Assembly (NCBI GenBank): GCA_011525785.1
Contig: WYBT01000009.1
Span: 35,830 to 99,829, forward strand
Length of the DNA: 64,000 bases
Reading direction: 5' to 3'
DNA from: Planctomycetaceae bacterium
Lineage (GTDB): Bacteria > Planctomycetota > UBA1135 > GCA-002686595
Shown here: in pieces, positions 25,426 through 34,514 of the stretch
How the letters are laid out: each line of letters starts with the position of its first letter
Numbering within the stretch: the first letter of the stretch is position 1
Position numbers and translations under genes: made by a program
The notes under the pieces: generated by a model
Told to the model about the DNA's origin: nothing
The model's input: only the letters and a program-made list of their open reading frames with translations
Databases searched by the model: none

Positions 25426-28400
25426 CTACTTCCCGGCCCGCGCCGCCTGACGCGCCTGCCAGAGCGCGAGTTTCTCGGCGAGCTCCGCGGACGGCGAGGC
25501 CGCGTTCCAGCGCGTGTAGAGCTCGACCGCGCGCCGGATCGAGTCGTCGATGCGCGGCAGGCTGGACGCCGAGATCGCGGACTCGCGCTCCAGCAGCCCG
25601 CTCGCACCCGCGGTGAGGTGCGGCTCGGCTTCCGCGAAGGCGTCGCGAGCGAGCAGCGCGGCCCCGAGCGTGGAGCGCGCGGAGAAGGTCGACCACTTGT
25701 CGGGTTGGAGGCGCGCGCGGATCTCGTACGACTCGGCGAGCAGCGGTTCGGCCTGCGCCGCGGCGCCGAACTCGAGCCACACCTGGCCGTTGCGGGTGAG
25801 CGCAGAGGCGAGCTTCTCACTGTCCGCCGGATAGGTGTCGCGCAGGTAGGCGAGCACTTCCGCGAACAGCGGCTCGGCCTCGGCGCGCTTGTCGAGCCGC
25901 AAGTACACCTCGAGCAATTCCTGGGTGTAGCCGCGCAAGTTGGACAGACGCTGCGAGGCCGCGTGCGCCGCGAGATAGTGCGGCAGCGAGTCGGCGTAGC
26001 GACCGGCGCCGAAGTAGTTGGCCGCGAGATTGGCCGTCGTGGCCAGCGTGACCTGGTGCTCCGCGCCGAGGTGTTCGACCTGCGCCCGATAGACCTGCTC
26101 GAAGATCGGCACGGACTCGCTGAAACGCTTCTCGCGAAAGAGCGCCGTCCCGAGGTTGTTGAGCGTGGTCAGGACATGGCTGTGGTCGTCGGGCAGCGTG
26201 GCGCGCCGCAGGCGCAGCGTCTTCTCGAGCAACTCGATCGCCTTGGCGCGCTTGCCGGTCTCGATGTAGACCGTCGCGAGGTTGCTCGCCGCCGACAGCG
26301 AGTTGGGGTGAGCCTCCCCGTGCTCGGCCTCGTGTGCGGCGAGCGCGGCCTCGAGCAGCGGCTCGGCTTCCGCGTAGCGGCCGAGCCTGTAGTACGCGAC
26401 CGCCACGTCGTTGGCGGCGCGCATCGTCTTGGGATCGTCCTGCCCCAGACGCGTGCGCAGCGTCTTGAGCGTGCGCTCGAGCAGCGGCAACGCACGCGCC
26501 ATGTCACCCTTGCTCTGGTAGGCGACCGCGAGGCTCTCCTCGATGCTGGTCGTGTCGGGGTGGTCGGTCCCCAGCGACTTGTGCGCGCGCTCGAGCGCCG
26601 TCTCGTAGAGCGCGATGGCCTGATCGACGTGGTCGAGCTCGCGCTCGGCGCTCGCCAAGTTCGCGATGCACCTGATGGTCTCCGGCGAGTCGACTCCGCG
26701 CTCGCGCTCGAGCGGCTCACGCGCTTCGCCGAAGATCCGGGCCGCATCCTCGTAGCGACCGTTGCGAAACAGGCCCTCGCCCAGGCTGAACAGCGCGTCG
26801 AGGGTCTGCGGATCGTCGTCGCCGAACACGCGGCGCGCGTTGGCGAGGTGCGCCTCGAGCGCGGGCAGCGCGAGCTTGAAGTCTCCCGCGGCGAGCAACG
26901 CGACGGCCACGTTCTGCTGCACGGAGAGCGCTTCGGGTGCGTCGGGCCCCAGTTCGCGCACGAAGGTCTCCTCGGCGCGCTGGAACAGCGCGAGCGAGGC
27001 CTTGCCTTCGCCCAGCGCCGAGAGCGACAGCCCGAGTTGGCGCTGCAAGCGCGCGACCTCCAGCGGATCGCCGATCGCCGCCTGCTCGAGCGCCGCGGCC
27101 GCGTCCTTCACGCCGTCGCGCAGATCGTCGCGGAACTCGCCCAGCGACCCGTACGCCTTGTCCGGCGAGAGGCGCGCGAACACGTTGCCGAGGATCTCGT
27201 TGCCCTTGCGCGCGTACTCGAGGTTGCGCTCGGCCTGTACGCGCCGCTCCTCGGAGAGCTCCTTGGCCGCGCGCTCGGCCTCGGCGGACTTGCGCGCCTC
27301 GAGGAAGCCCCAGCTCGTGCCCGCCAGGCCGGCGAGCAACGTGACGAGCAGCAGAGACGCGAGCGCGACGATCTTCTTGCGGCGGCGCACGAACTTCGTG
27401 ACGCGGTACGCGGCGCTCGGCGGCGCTGCGAGCACGGGCTCGTCGCGCAGGTAGCGCGAGATGTCCTCGGCGAAACCGCTGGGAGTCTCGTAGCGGCGCG
27501 AGCGGTCCTTCTCGAGCGCGCGCAGCACGATCCAGTCCAGATCGCCGCGCAGCCGCGCGCTCCACGATTCGACGTTGAGCTCGCGCCGCAGAGCCACGGG
27601 CGAAGCCTCGCGTCCAGCGGTCGAGACGCGCGTCGACGGTTTGACGGGCTCGTCCTCGCGGATCGTGCGCAGCAGCTCCTCGAAGCCCGCCTGCATCGCC
27701 GTCCGCATGTCGAACGGCTTGGCGCCCGTGAGCAGCTCGTACAGCAGGACTCCGAGCGAGTACACGTCCGCGCGTGTGTCGATGTCGAGTCCCGAGAGCT
27801 CCGCCTGCTCCGGCGCCATGTACTCGGGCGTGCCCAGGATCTGCGCGTACTGCGTGAAGAGCGTTTTCTTCGTCAGCTCGGCGCTGGTGGCCTTGGCGAT
27901 GCCGAAGTCGATCACCTTGGGAACCGCGACGCCGTCGTAGAGCGTGACGAGCACGTTCGACGGCTTGATGTCGCGGTGGATCACGCCCTTGTGGTGCGCG
28001 TGCTGGATCGCCTCGCACACCTTGGTGAACAGCTCGAGCCGCTCGCGCAGTCCCAGGCGCGCTTGATCGCAGTAATCGGTGATCGGAACGCCCTTGACGA
28101 GCTCCATCACGAAGTACGGCCGGCCCGCAGTCGTCGCGCCGCCGTCGAGCACCTTGGCGATGTGCGGGTGGTCCATCAGCGCGAGCGCTTGCCGCTCGGC
28201 CTCGAAGCGCACGACCACTTCACGCGTGTCGAGCCCGAGCTTCACGATCTTCAGCGCGACCTTGCGCACGACCGGCTCGCGCTGCTCGGCCATCCACACC
28301 ACGCCCATGCCGCCTTGGCCGATCTCCTGCAGCAAGCGATAGCGGCCGATCGTGTCGCCGGCGCGCTCACCCACCGCCGCCGGCGCATCGACGGGGCTCT

Positions 28401-28572
28401 TCAGGAACCCGGCGTCGATCGCGCGTTCGGCCGCGAGCAGCTCCTCGACGCGCGCGCGCAGTTCAGGCTCGCCGGCGGTCGTGCGCTCGAGGTAGGCCCG
28501 GCGCGCTGCGGTGTCGGCGAGGCCGCGCGCGAAGTGGAACAGGTCCTCGACGCGTTGGTTGGAGAGAGACAT
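25426..28572 (-). CDS. Transmembrane serine/threonine protein kinase with TPR repeats
   Basis: 1048 residues. A short N-terminal helical part (1-65) precedes a Hanks-type kinase domain at about 78-375: GQGGMG loop 85-90, catalytic Lys108 in VALKIV, HRDIKPSN with Asp201, DFG 222-224, GTPEYMAPEQ near 247-256. One membrane helix follows at about 401-420. The remaining 600 residues are TPR repeats of the 42-residue kinesin-light-chain type (for example LPLLERTLKTLRTRLGQDDP, SLSAASNLATVYIETGKRAK). All kinase landmarks are intact. It lies 66 bases after the sigma-factor gene on the same strand; this pairing is standard in Planctomycetes, where the kinase is thought to control the sigma factor. Confidence 0.96.
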   Translation of the reverse strand: MSLSNQRVEDLFHFARGLADTAARRAYLERTTAGEPELRARVEELLAAERAIDAGFLKSPVDAPAAVGERAGDTIGRYRLLQEIGQGGMGVVWMAEQREPVVRKVALKIVKLGLDTREVVVRFEAERQALALMDHPHIAKVLDGGATTAGRPYFVMELVKGVPITDYCDQARLGLRERLELFTKVCEAIQHAHHKGVIHRDIKPSNVLVTLYDGVAVPKVIDFGIAKATSAELTKKTLFTQYAQILGTPEYMAPEQAELSGLDIDTRADVYSLGVLLYELLTGAKPFDMRTAMQAGFEELLRTIREDEPVKPSTRVSTAGREASPVALRRELNVESWSARLRGDLDWIVLRALEKDRSRRYETPSGFAEDISRYLRDEPVLAAPPSAAYRVTKFVRRRKKIVALASLLLVTLLAGLAGTSWGFLEARKSAEAERAAKELSEERRVQAERNLEYARKGNEILGNVFARLSPDKAYGSLGEFRDDLRDGVKDAAAALEQAAIGDPLEVARLQRQLGLSLSALGEGKASLALFQRAEETFVRELGPDAPEALSVQQNVAVALLAAGDFKLALPALEAHLANARRVFGDDDPQTLDALFSLGEGLFRNGRYEDAARIFGEAREPLERERGVDSPETIRCIANLASAERELDHVDQAIALYETALERAHKSLGTDHPDTTSIEESLAVAYQSKGDMARALPLLERTLKTLRTRLGQDDPKTMRAANDVAVAYYRLGRYAEAEPLLEAALAAHEAEHGEAHPNSLSAASNLATVYIETGKRAKAIELLEKTLRLRRATLPDDHSHVLTTLNNLGTALFREKRFSESVPIFEQVYRAQVEHLGAEHQVTLATTANLAANYFGAGRYADSLPHYLAAHAASQRLSNLRGYTQELLEVYLRLDKRAEAEPLFAEVLAYLRDTYPADSEKLASALTRNGQVWLEFGAAAQAEPLLAESYEIRARLQPDKWSTFSARSTLGAALLARDAFAEAEPHLTAGASGLLERESAISASSLPRIDDSIRRAVELYTRWNAASPSAELAEKLALWQARQAARAGK

Positions 28573-28638
28573 GGGGAGCCTGGGGTGCGGGACCAGAACG
28601 GTGTCCGGAGTCCATGCGCAGAAACGCGCTTGCGAGCC

Positions 28639-29253
28639 TCACGCCGGTTCGGATTCTCGGCGGTTTCGCAGCGTGTCGCCCGGCCGGGGCTTCGCCCCCA
28701 GTCGCGCAGCCAGCCAGGCTCGCGCATAGGCCCAGTCGCGGTCGGCCGTGGCCGCCGAGATGCCTAGCAGCTTCGCGCAGGCGTCGAGTTCGAGGCCGGC
28801 GAAGTAGCGGAGCTCCACCAGCCGCGCCTTGCGCGCATCCTCGCGCGCGAGCGCCTGCAGGGCTTCGTCCAGGTCGAGCAGCTGGTCCTGGTCGACTTCG
28901 AGCGCGTGGGCCTGCGTGTCGAGCGTGACCCGCAGCCGATCACCGCCGCGTTTGGAGGCCGCACGCGCGCGCGCGCGTTCGATCAGGATGCGGCGAATCG
29001 ACTCGGCTGCCGCGGCGAAGAAATGGCCCGCATGGTCCCAGCGCGGCGCGGCGCCGTCGGGACCGCTCGCCAGCCGCAGATAGGCCTCGTGAACGAGCGC
29101 CGTCGCCTGCAGCGTCTGTCCCCGCTCGTGCGCGCCGAGCCTGCGGGCCGCGAGTTCACGGAGCTCGGCGTACACCACGGGCAGGAGCTGTTCCGCCGCC
29201 ATCCGCTCGCCGCGTTCCAGCGCCGCAAGCAGTTCGGGCACATGCTTCGACAT
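28639..29253 (-). CDS. ECF-type RNA polymerase sigma factor (TIGR02999-like)
   Basis: 204 residues from ATG 29253, with GGAG immediately upstream; the frame stays open further upstream but loses family similarity. Region 2 is at about 15-95 (PVVYAELRELAARRLGAHER, ALVHEAYLRLASG, FFAAAAESIRRILIERARAR) and region 4 at about 130-185 (LDEALQALAREDARKARLVE, LRYFAGLELDACAKLLGISA, DWAYARAWLAARLG). This is the ECF group enriched in Planctomycetes and Acidobacteria that lacks a classical anti-sigma factor and is linked to protein kinases, as here. Confidence 0.95.
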   Translation of the reverse strand: MSKHVPELLAALERGERMAAEQLLPVVYAELRELAARRLGAHERGQTLQATALVHEAYLRLASGPDGAAPRWDHAGHFFAAAAESIRRILIERARARAASKRGGDRLRVTLDTQAHALEVDQDQLLDLDEALQALAREDARKARLVELRYFAGLELDACAKLLGISAATADRDWAYARAWLAARLGAKPRPGDTLRNRRESEPA

Positions 29254-29759
29254 TCTCCACGAGCCTACGGCGACCTTGCGATCCGGGTCGGGAACGTGCT
29301 CGAACGGGCCGTGGTATCGAACGGGGTCGGCGCCGCGCGCGAACAACGGCGGAAAGGGCGTTCTGAACAGCGTCGGGCGCTCGAGTGAGAAAGTCGCTGC
29401 AGAGCGAGCACGGGCGACGGCAATTCAGCCGCGAGATCGCCACTGCGACCGGCGGAGCGTTCCTCGTCACTCACGGGCGGCGCGAGAGAACGGTGCATCT
29501 CATCGAGTGGGTTCGCGCCGCAGGGAGCTGCAGCGCCCGCGAAAGCACAGCTTCTCGGGCTCGAGCGGACCGCACTGGGCTGCGCAACGCGCGCCCTTGC
29601 CGTGCGGAGGAAACTCGGTGAGCATCGTGGGAGTCGAGAACGAAGTTCGCGCGCGACGATCGTCCCGCGCTCGGAGTCCTCGATCGAACATCCGCGCCGC
29701 GTTGCCTGCACCCGGGGCCGCGTCGCACTCGTGCCGTCCGGTTCCCTCCGAGGTCCGCC
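29254..29759. other. Divergent intergenic region without a recognisable gene
   Basis: About 500 bases between the sigma-factor gene (leftward) and the FGE-like gene (rightward). No frame here has both native codon bias and protein-like composition, and no RNA gene or repeat was recognised. It should hold the promoters of both flanking units; no confident -35/-10 pair could be named in this base composition. Confidence 0.55.
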
Positions 29760-31010
29760 ATGTCGACTGCTCGCGTCGTCTCCGTGCTGCTGCTGTCCGC
29801 GTCCGCGAACGCGCAGGGCTCGCCCACGTCCTACTGCACGGCTGGTACGTCGACGAACGGCTGCGCGCCGACGATCACGGCCAATGTGCAGCCCGACACC
29901 GCGAACTCCGCGGGCTGCGTGATCACGACCAGCGGTGTGGAAGGACAGAAGGCGGGCCTGTGCTTCTACGGCACGAACAACACCGGCTTCACGCCGTCGG
30001 CGTGGGGGCCGGGGAGTACGAGCTTTTTGTGTGTGCGCCCGCCGACGAGACGAATGGGCTCGCCGCTGAACAGCGGCGGCGCCGCAGGGCTGTGCAACGG
30101 CGCGTACGTGATCAACTGGGACGCATTCCAAAGTGCGAACCCCGGCGCGCTCGGCAACCCGTGGCTGCTCGGCGAAAAGGTGTTCGTGCAAGCCTGGTAT
30201 CGCGACCCGGGCGCCCCGAAGACTTCGAATCTGTCGAACGCGGTCGAGCTGACCATGCGCGCTCCCGCGCCGACGCCGTGCGTCAGCAACATCGCTGGAA
30301 TGTCGCTGATTCCCGCGGGCTCGTTCTCGATGGGCTCGAACGCAGCGGCTGGAGCGCCGTACTTCGGTCCCGTGGGCCCGGTGCACCAGGTGACGCTCAC
30401 GTACTGCTTCTGGATGGGCCAGCGCGAAGTGACGCAAGCGGAGTACTCCGCGCTGATGGGAGCGAATCCCTCGTTCTTCCCCGGCGCCAACCATCCCGTC
30501 GAGCGCGTCTCGTGGACGCAAGCTCGCGCGTACTGCACAGCGCTGACTGCGCAACAAGCGGCGCTCGGCAACGTGCCCGCGGGATACGAGTATCGACTTC
30601 CGACCGAGGCCGAGTGGGAGTACGCGGCCCGCGCTGGAACGACGACCGAGTTCCACGTCGGCGCCGACATCGCCTGCTCACAGGCGCGCTTCACCTACTC
30701 GTACCACACGAGCAGCTCGTGCAGCTCCAACACGACCGTGCCGGTGGGGAGCTATCCGCCCAACGCCTGGGGCCTGCACGACATGCACGGCAACGTGATC
30801 GAGTGGTGCCTCGACTCGACCGCTCCGTACCCCTCGACGGCAGTCGTCGATCCGTTCGTGACGGGCGGCCCCCAGCGCATCCAGCGCGCCGGCGCGTGGG
30901 ACCAGGACTCCTCGCGCGCCCGCTCCGCCGTCCGCGTGGCCTACTCGCCGCCGAACACCGGCTTCAACCTAGGGTTCCGCGTCGTGCTCGGCCCGATTCG
31001 CACGCCCTGA
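29760..31010 (+). CDS. Secreted FGE/SUMF1-like protein with N-terminal SYCTA domain
   Basis: 416 residues; GAGG upstream of ATG 29760 and a short signal peptide (MSTARVVSVLLLSASANAQG). The recurring Cys domain comes first (about 20-180: SYCTAGTSTNGC, GLCFYGTNN, LSNAVELTM), whereas in the other proteins of this window it is C-terminal. Residues about 185-415 are a formylglycine-generating-enzyme-type domain: FSMGSNAAAGAP, REVTQAEYSALMGANPSFFP, PVERVSWTQARAYCTALT, RLPTEAEWEYAARAG, MHGNVIEWCLD, LGFRVV. The catalytic cysteines of true FGEs, near the RGGSW block, are not present (RAGAWDQDSSRARSAVR), so a binding rather than an oxidase role is likely. Confidence 0.92.
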   Translation: MSTARVVSVLLLSASANAQGSPTSYCTAGTSTNGCAPTITANVQPDTANSAGCVITTSGVEGQKAGLCFYGTNNTGFTPSAWGPGSTSFLCVRPPTRRMGSPLNSGGAAGLCNGAYVINWDAFQSANPGALGNPWLLGEKVFVQAWYRDPGAPKTSNLSNAVELTMRAPAPTPCVSNIAGMSLIPAGSFSMGSNAAAGAPYFGPVGPVHQVTLTYCFWMGQREVTQAEYSALMGANPSFFPGANHPVERVSWTQARAYCTALTAQQAALGNVPAGYEYRLPTEAEWEYAARAGTTTEFHVGADIACSQARFTYSYHTSSSCSSNTTVPVGSYPPNAWGLHDMHGNVIEWCLDSTAPYPSTAVVDPFVTGGPQRIQRAGAWDQDSSRARSAVRVAYSPPNTGFNLGFRVVLGPIRTP

Positions 31011-31030
31011 CAGCGCGCGCTGAAAACAGT

Positions 31031-31063
31031 GCGAGCCCGCCGCAGGAGGTGCGACGGGCTCGC
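31031..31063. terminator. Bidirectional terminator-like hairpin
   Basis: Perfect 9-bp stem GCGAGCCCG / CGGGCTCGC (31031-31039, 31055-31063) with a 15-base loop. It lies between the convergent FGE-like gene (stop 31010) and the HAF-repeat gene (stop 31092), in the right place to end both transcripts. Confidence 0.65.
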
Positions 31064-31091
31064 GAAAGAAGTCAGCGCGCTCGAGCGACGC

Positions 31092-32660
31092 TCAATTGCA
31101 GATCTGGCCCTGCACCGCGTCGGTCAGGCTCGAGCCGAAGGGGTCTTGGCCGTCGCGGGCCCAGTACTGGGCGGCGAAGGTTTGGCCGACGAGCTGCAGC
31201 GCGGGGTCGATGCCGCTCGCGATCAGCGCGTTGAAGTCGAAGCTGAAGCGCCCGCCGCAGACGTCGCCCGGCATTCCGACGCCGGAGAGCTGCAAGGGCG
31301 TGCGGCGCAGCGGAGTCTGCACGCACAGGAAACCGCCCTGGAAGGGCTGGATCGCGGCCTGGTAGCCGTAGAACAGCACGCCGGAGCGATTGTTCTGGAT
31401 GTTCGCGGCCGTGATCAGGCACTGCGTCGCGCCCGAGACGCTGGGCGAGGACGAGATCGCGATCGCGGGCAGGCACAGGCTCGAGTTGAGCTTGGCCGTG
31501 CAGTAGGTGCTCGGCGCGGCGCCGCCGAGGCAGTCGCACTCGTCGGGCCGGCCGTTGAGGTTGAGGTCGGGCGACGAGCCGCTGGCGATGTCGCACGAGT
31601 CGAGCTGCGCGTTGCCGTTGCAGTCGAGCGCGGCGTCGAGCTCGATCTCGACCGCGTCGACTTGCGCGTCGGCGTCGCAGTCGGCGCCCCACAGGAACGC
31701 GCGCCGCGTGCCGAGCACGGCGTAGTCACCGACCACCACGCTTCCGTCCGCAGACACCGCCAAAGCGAACGATGCGCCGCTGCCGAGCGTTAGCAGCTCC
31801 TGCATGCCCGTCGCAGCCGTCCAGCGGAACGCGCGGGTGAGACCAGACGCGACGCTGCTCCACCCCACCACGACATCGCCGTTCGCCGAGACGTCGTTCG
31901 CCATCGAGTCCCAACCGCCCGGGAGAGTGCCGAGGTCCTGCATTCCGCCCGCGGCCGTCCAGCGGAAGGCCCGCTGCTCGCCCGCGGTGTTGTTCGAGCC
32001 GCCGACCACCACCGACCCGTCGGCCGAGATCGCGCGCGCAAAAGTCTCTCCGCCGCCGAGCGAACCCAAGCTGGTCAGCGCGCCGGTCGACACCTTGTAG
32101 AGATGAGTGTTGGTGACGAGCACATCGCCGTCCGACGACATGGCCCATACAGGAGAGGGCGCGCCCAACACAGCGGAGAGATCCTGGACACCGCCGGTGC
32201 TCGTCCAGCGGTAGGCCGCTTGGCCGAGCCCCGGAACGAACGAGTAGCCGGCCACGACTTCGCCGTCGTTCGACACGCACAGCGCGGGACCGGGCAACTG
32301 GACCGTCGGCTGGCCAGCGCGCCAGCGGAAGCCTGGCCCAGCGCCGCCGCGGCCGCCGACGATCGTGCCGCCGTCGCCCGACACCGCGCTCGCGCCGCCG
32401 CCGGGGTCGAACGACAGTCCGTCGAGCGCCGTCATGTCCGTGCGCGCGGTCCAGCGGAACTGCGTCGGTGACCCGAGCAGGAACCGCTCGCCCACGACGA
32501 CGCGACCGTCATCGGAGATGTCGTAGGCCGACGAGAACAGCGTCGGAGTCGGGCCGAGCTCGAGCACGCCGCCGCTCAGTTGAGCTGCTGCGGGCGCTGC
32601 TGAAACGGCCATAACCCCGAGGCACGAGAGAACAGACACAGAGAAACGGGAGACTTCCAT
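31092..32660 (-). CDS. Secreted HAF-repeat protein with calcium-type repeats and SYCTA terminal domain
   Basis: 522 residues from ATG 32660; an ATG ten codons upstream is possible but gives a poorer signal peptide. Residues about 35-325 contain HAF-type extracellular repeats: FRWTAAGGMQDLGTLPGGWD, AISADGSVVVGGSNNTAGEQ, DVSANGDVVVGWSSVASG, AVSADGSVVVGDYAVLG. Residues about 330-380 are Asp/Asn-rich (LDCNGNAQLDSCDIASG, LNLNGRPDECDC) and look calcium-binding. The C-terminal 135 residues are the shared Cys domain (TYCTAKLNSSLC, GVLFYG, PFQGGFLCVQTP), although it ends QGQICN in place of the usual LSDALEF. Extracellular, probably structural. Confidence 0.9.
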   Translation of the reverse strand: MEVSRFSVSVLSCLGVMAVSAAPAAAQLSGGVLELGPTPTLFSSAYDISDDGRVVVGERFLLGSPTQFRWTARTDMTALDGLSFDPGGGASAVSGDGGTIVGGRGGAGPGFRWRAGQPTVQLPGPALCVSNDGEVVAGYSFVPGLGQAAYRWTSTGGVQDLSAVLGAPSPVWAMSSDGDVLVTNTHLYKVSTGALTSLGSLGGGETFARAISADGSVVVGGSNNTAGEQRAFRWTAAGGMQDLGTLPGGWDSMANDVSANGDVVVGWSSVASGLTRAFRWTAATGMQELLTLGSGASFALAVSADGSVVVGDYAVLGTRRAFLWGADCDADAQVDAVEIELDAALDCNGNAQLDSCDIASGSSPDLNLNGRPDECDCLGGAAPSTYCTAKLNSSLCLPAIAISSSPSVSGATQCLITAANIQNNRSGVLFYGYQAAIQPFQGGFLCVQTPLRRTPLQLSGVGMPGDVCGGRFSFDFNALIASGIDPALQLVGQTFAAQYWARDGQDPFGSSLTDAVQGQICN

Positions 32661-32953
32661 GGGCTCTGATTGCACCTGGAACGGGCCCACCTGGATTCCG
32701 CGGCCGGTGGGCCTGCCTCACGCGCCGCGCCGCGTTCCGAGGAGCGATTCCGCCTGCCAACCCTCGAAAACCTGCGCGCCGTCGCGTGTCGCTCGAAATA
32801 GTAGCAGGTGAGCAATAAGCAACCGCCTGGGCGGCGCGCGTTGCGCGCTCGGCGGCGGGCGAGGCACGCTGGTCCTTACTTCCGAGCGCGAACGCCGCGT
32901 CACCCGACGTGGCCGCCCGGGTTCAGCGCGCGGACTTTTGCGAGGATCACGCC

Positions 32954-34390
32954 ATGCCCAACGCCCAGCTCACCGCCCTCGGACTCGCCGCTTCGCTGGC
33001 ACTCGCGCTCGGCGCCGCGCCGCCGCAGAAGGGCGCGCTGGTCTGGTCGCCGCGCTGGGAGGACGCGTTCGCAGCGGCCACGGCCGAGAAGAAGATCGTG
33101 TTCCTCGCCATCAACATGGACGGCGAGGCCGCCAACGAGCGCTTGGCGACCAAGGTCTACGCCGATCCGCAGGTCGTGGCCGCGTCGAAGCTGACGGTCA
33201 ACTTGATCGCGTCGCGTTTCGAGCACGCGCCCGAGGGCAAGCCCTGCGCGCGCTTCGGCGGACTCACGTGCACCGAGCACCGCCGCATCGAGGGCGCGGC
33301 GCGCGATGCGGTGCTCAAGACGGACGCGGCCGGATACACCGTCGCTCCGCAGCACATCTTCCTCTCGTCCGACGGCGCGGTGTTGCTCTCCGTGCCCTAC
33401 GAAGTGAGCGCGCAGGAGCTGGTGTGGTGCTTCCGCGAAGCGCTCGCCGCCGTCGATCCGGCCGCCGCGAAGCAGATCCAAGCGAGCGGTCGCGCGCCGC
33501 GCCGTCTGGTCAAGGGCGGAGTGTTCGATCCCAGCGCGATTCCGGGCGCGAACCTCGCTCCGCCGACGCGCGAAGAGGTGCTCGAGATCGTGAAGGAGAT
33601 GAAGGCCAGCTTGTGGAGCGCCAATCGCCTCCAGAGCATCCAGCGTCTCTTGCTGTCTTCGGAGCCCGAGGCGATCGAGCAGATCGAGAGCGAGCTCAAG
33701 AACGAGTTCTTCGGGCGGCGCGGCTGGGTGCAAGGCGATCCGACCAACCCCGACGGCGGGCGCGGCGCCGACTACAAGGATCGCCTGATGCACGCGATCG
33801 GCGTGCTCTCGCCGCACGCCTATTCGAAGCTGGTGGTCGAGTACCTCGACCACGACGACGAGAAGCTGCGCCACGAAGCGATCGTCGCGCTCGAGCAGCT
33901 CGCCGCGCCCGATTCGGTCGGCGCGATCACGCGCGCGATCGGCAAGGAGAAGGACGTGAAGCGGCGCAAGGACCTGTACCGCGCGCTCGGCAGTGCGGGT
34001 GCGAGCGACGAGAAGGCGCGCAAGACGTTGCTCAAGGCGCTCGCGAGTGAGAAGGATGCGCTCGCGCGGCGCAATGCGCTGTTCGCGCTGGGCTGGTTCC
34101 CGCCCAACCCGGAGAGCGACAAGGTGCTGGCCGAAGCGCTGAGCAACGGCACGGCCGAGGAGCGCTGCGCGGCGGCGCTGGCGGCGGCGCTCAGTCGGCA
34201 CGAGGGCTGGGCCGAGCGCGTGAAGCAGGCTGAAGCTGCGGAAGAAAATCCGCCGGTGAAGGAGTGCCTGGGCGCGGCCGCCGGCGTGCTGGCGGGGGCC
34301 GGTCTGACCACCTTGAGAACCCACGTCCGACGGGTTTGCGAAGACGAACTCGAGCGCGAAAAGCTGTTTGGGGTGGCCCAGGGCCAGTAA
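32954..34390 (+). CDS. Exported protein with thioredoxin-like N-domain and HEAT-like repeats
   Basis: 478 residues from ATG 32954, with GAGG 11 bases upstream. The N-terminus has a signal peptide (LGLAASLALALGAAP). Residues about 30-165 follow the thioredoxin-like layout (WEDAFAAATAEKKIVFLAIN, HIFLSSDGAVLLSVPYEVSA), but no CxxC pair is present where a redox site would be, so it is probably not a redox enzyme. Residues about 290-440 are helical HEAT-like repeats (LRHEAIVALEQLAAPDSVGA, RKDLYRALGSAGASDEKARK, ALARRNALFALGWFPPNPES). No family name is offered; a periplasmic protein-binding role is inferred. Confidence 0.8.
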   Translation: MPNAQLTALGLAASLALALGAAPPQKGALVWSPRWEDAFAAATAEKKIVFLAINMDGEAANERLATKVYADPQVVAASKLTVNLIASRFEHAPEGKPCARFGGLTCTEHRRIEGAARDAVLKTDAAGYTVAPQHIFLSSDGAVLLSVPYEVSAQELVWCFREALAAVDPAAAKQIQASGRAPRRLVKGGVFDPSAIPGANLAPPTREEVLEIVKEMKASLWSANRLQSIQRLLLSSEPEAIEQIESELKNEFFGRRGWVQGDPTNPDGGRGADYKDRLMHAIGVLSPHAYSKLVVEYLDHDDEKLRHEAIVALEQLAAPDSVGAITRAIGKEKDVKRRKDLYRALGSAGASDEKARKTLLKALASEKDALARRNALFALGWFPPNPESDKVLAEALSNGTAEERCAAALAAALSRHEGWAERVKQAEAAEENPPVKECLGAAAGVLAGAGLTTLRTHVRRVCEDELEREKLFGVAQGQ

Positions 34391-34514
34391 GGGCGCCGCC
34401 CCGCGCGCTCGGTCGCGTCAGACCACTACCCAAGCCGGCGGGTCGGTGGATACTTAGCGGGTCAGCGTCGCGCCCGGCGACGCCTCGCAGTCGGAAAGAA
34501 CTTCAGGGACCCCC

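Noticed and set aside
27575..27940. Plus-strand frame inside the kinase gene
   Set aside because: Opposite the kinase domain with all catalytic motifs intact.
29471..29827. Possible minus-strand gene in the 29254-29759 gap
   Set aside because: The frame runs into the signal-peptide region of the FGE-like gene and has no protein-like composition or ribosome site.
29760..31010. Calling the gene a functional sulfatase-activating enzyme
   Set aside because: The catalytic cysteines near the RGGSW block are not visible.
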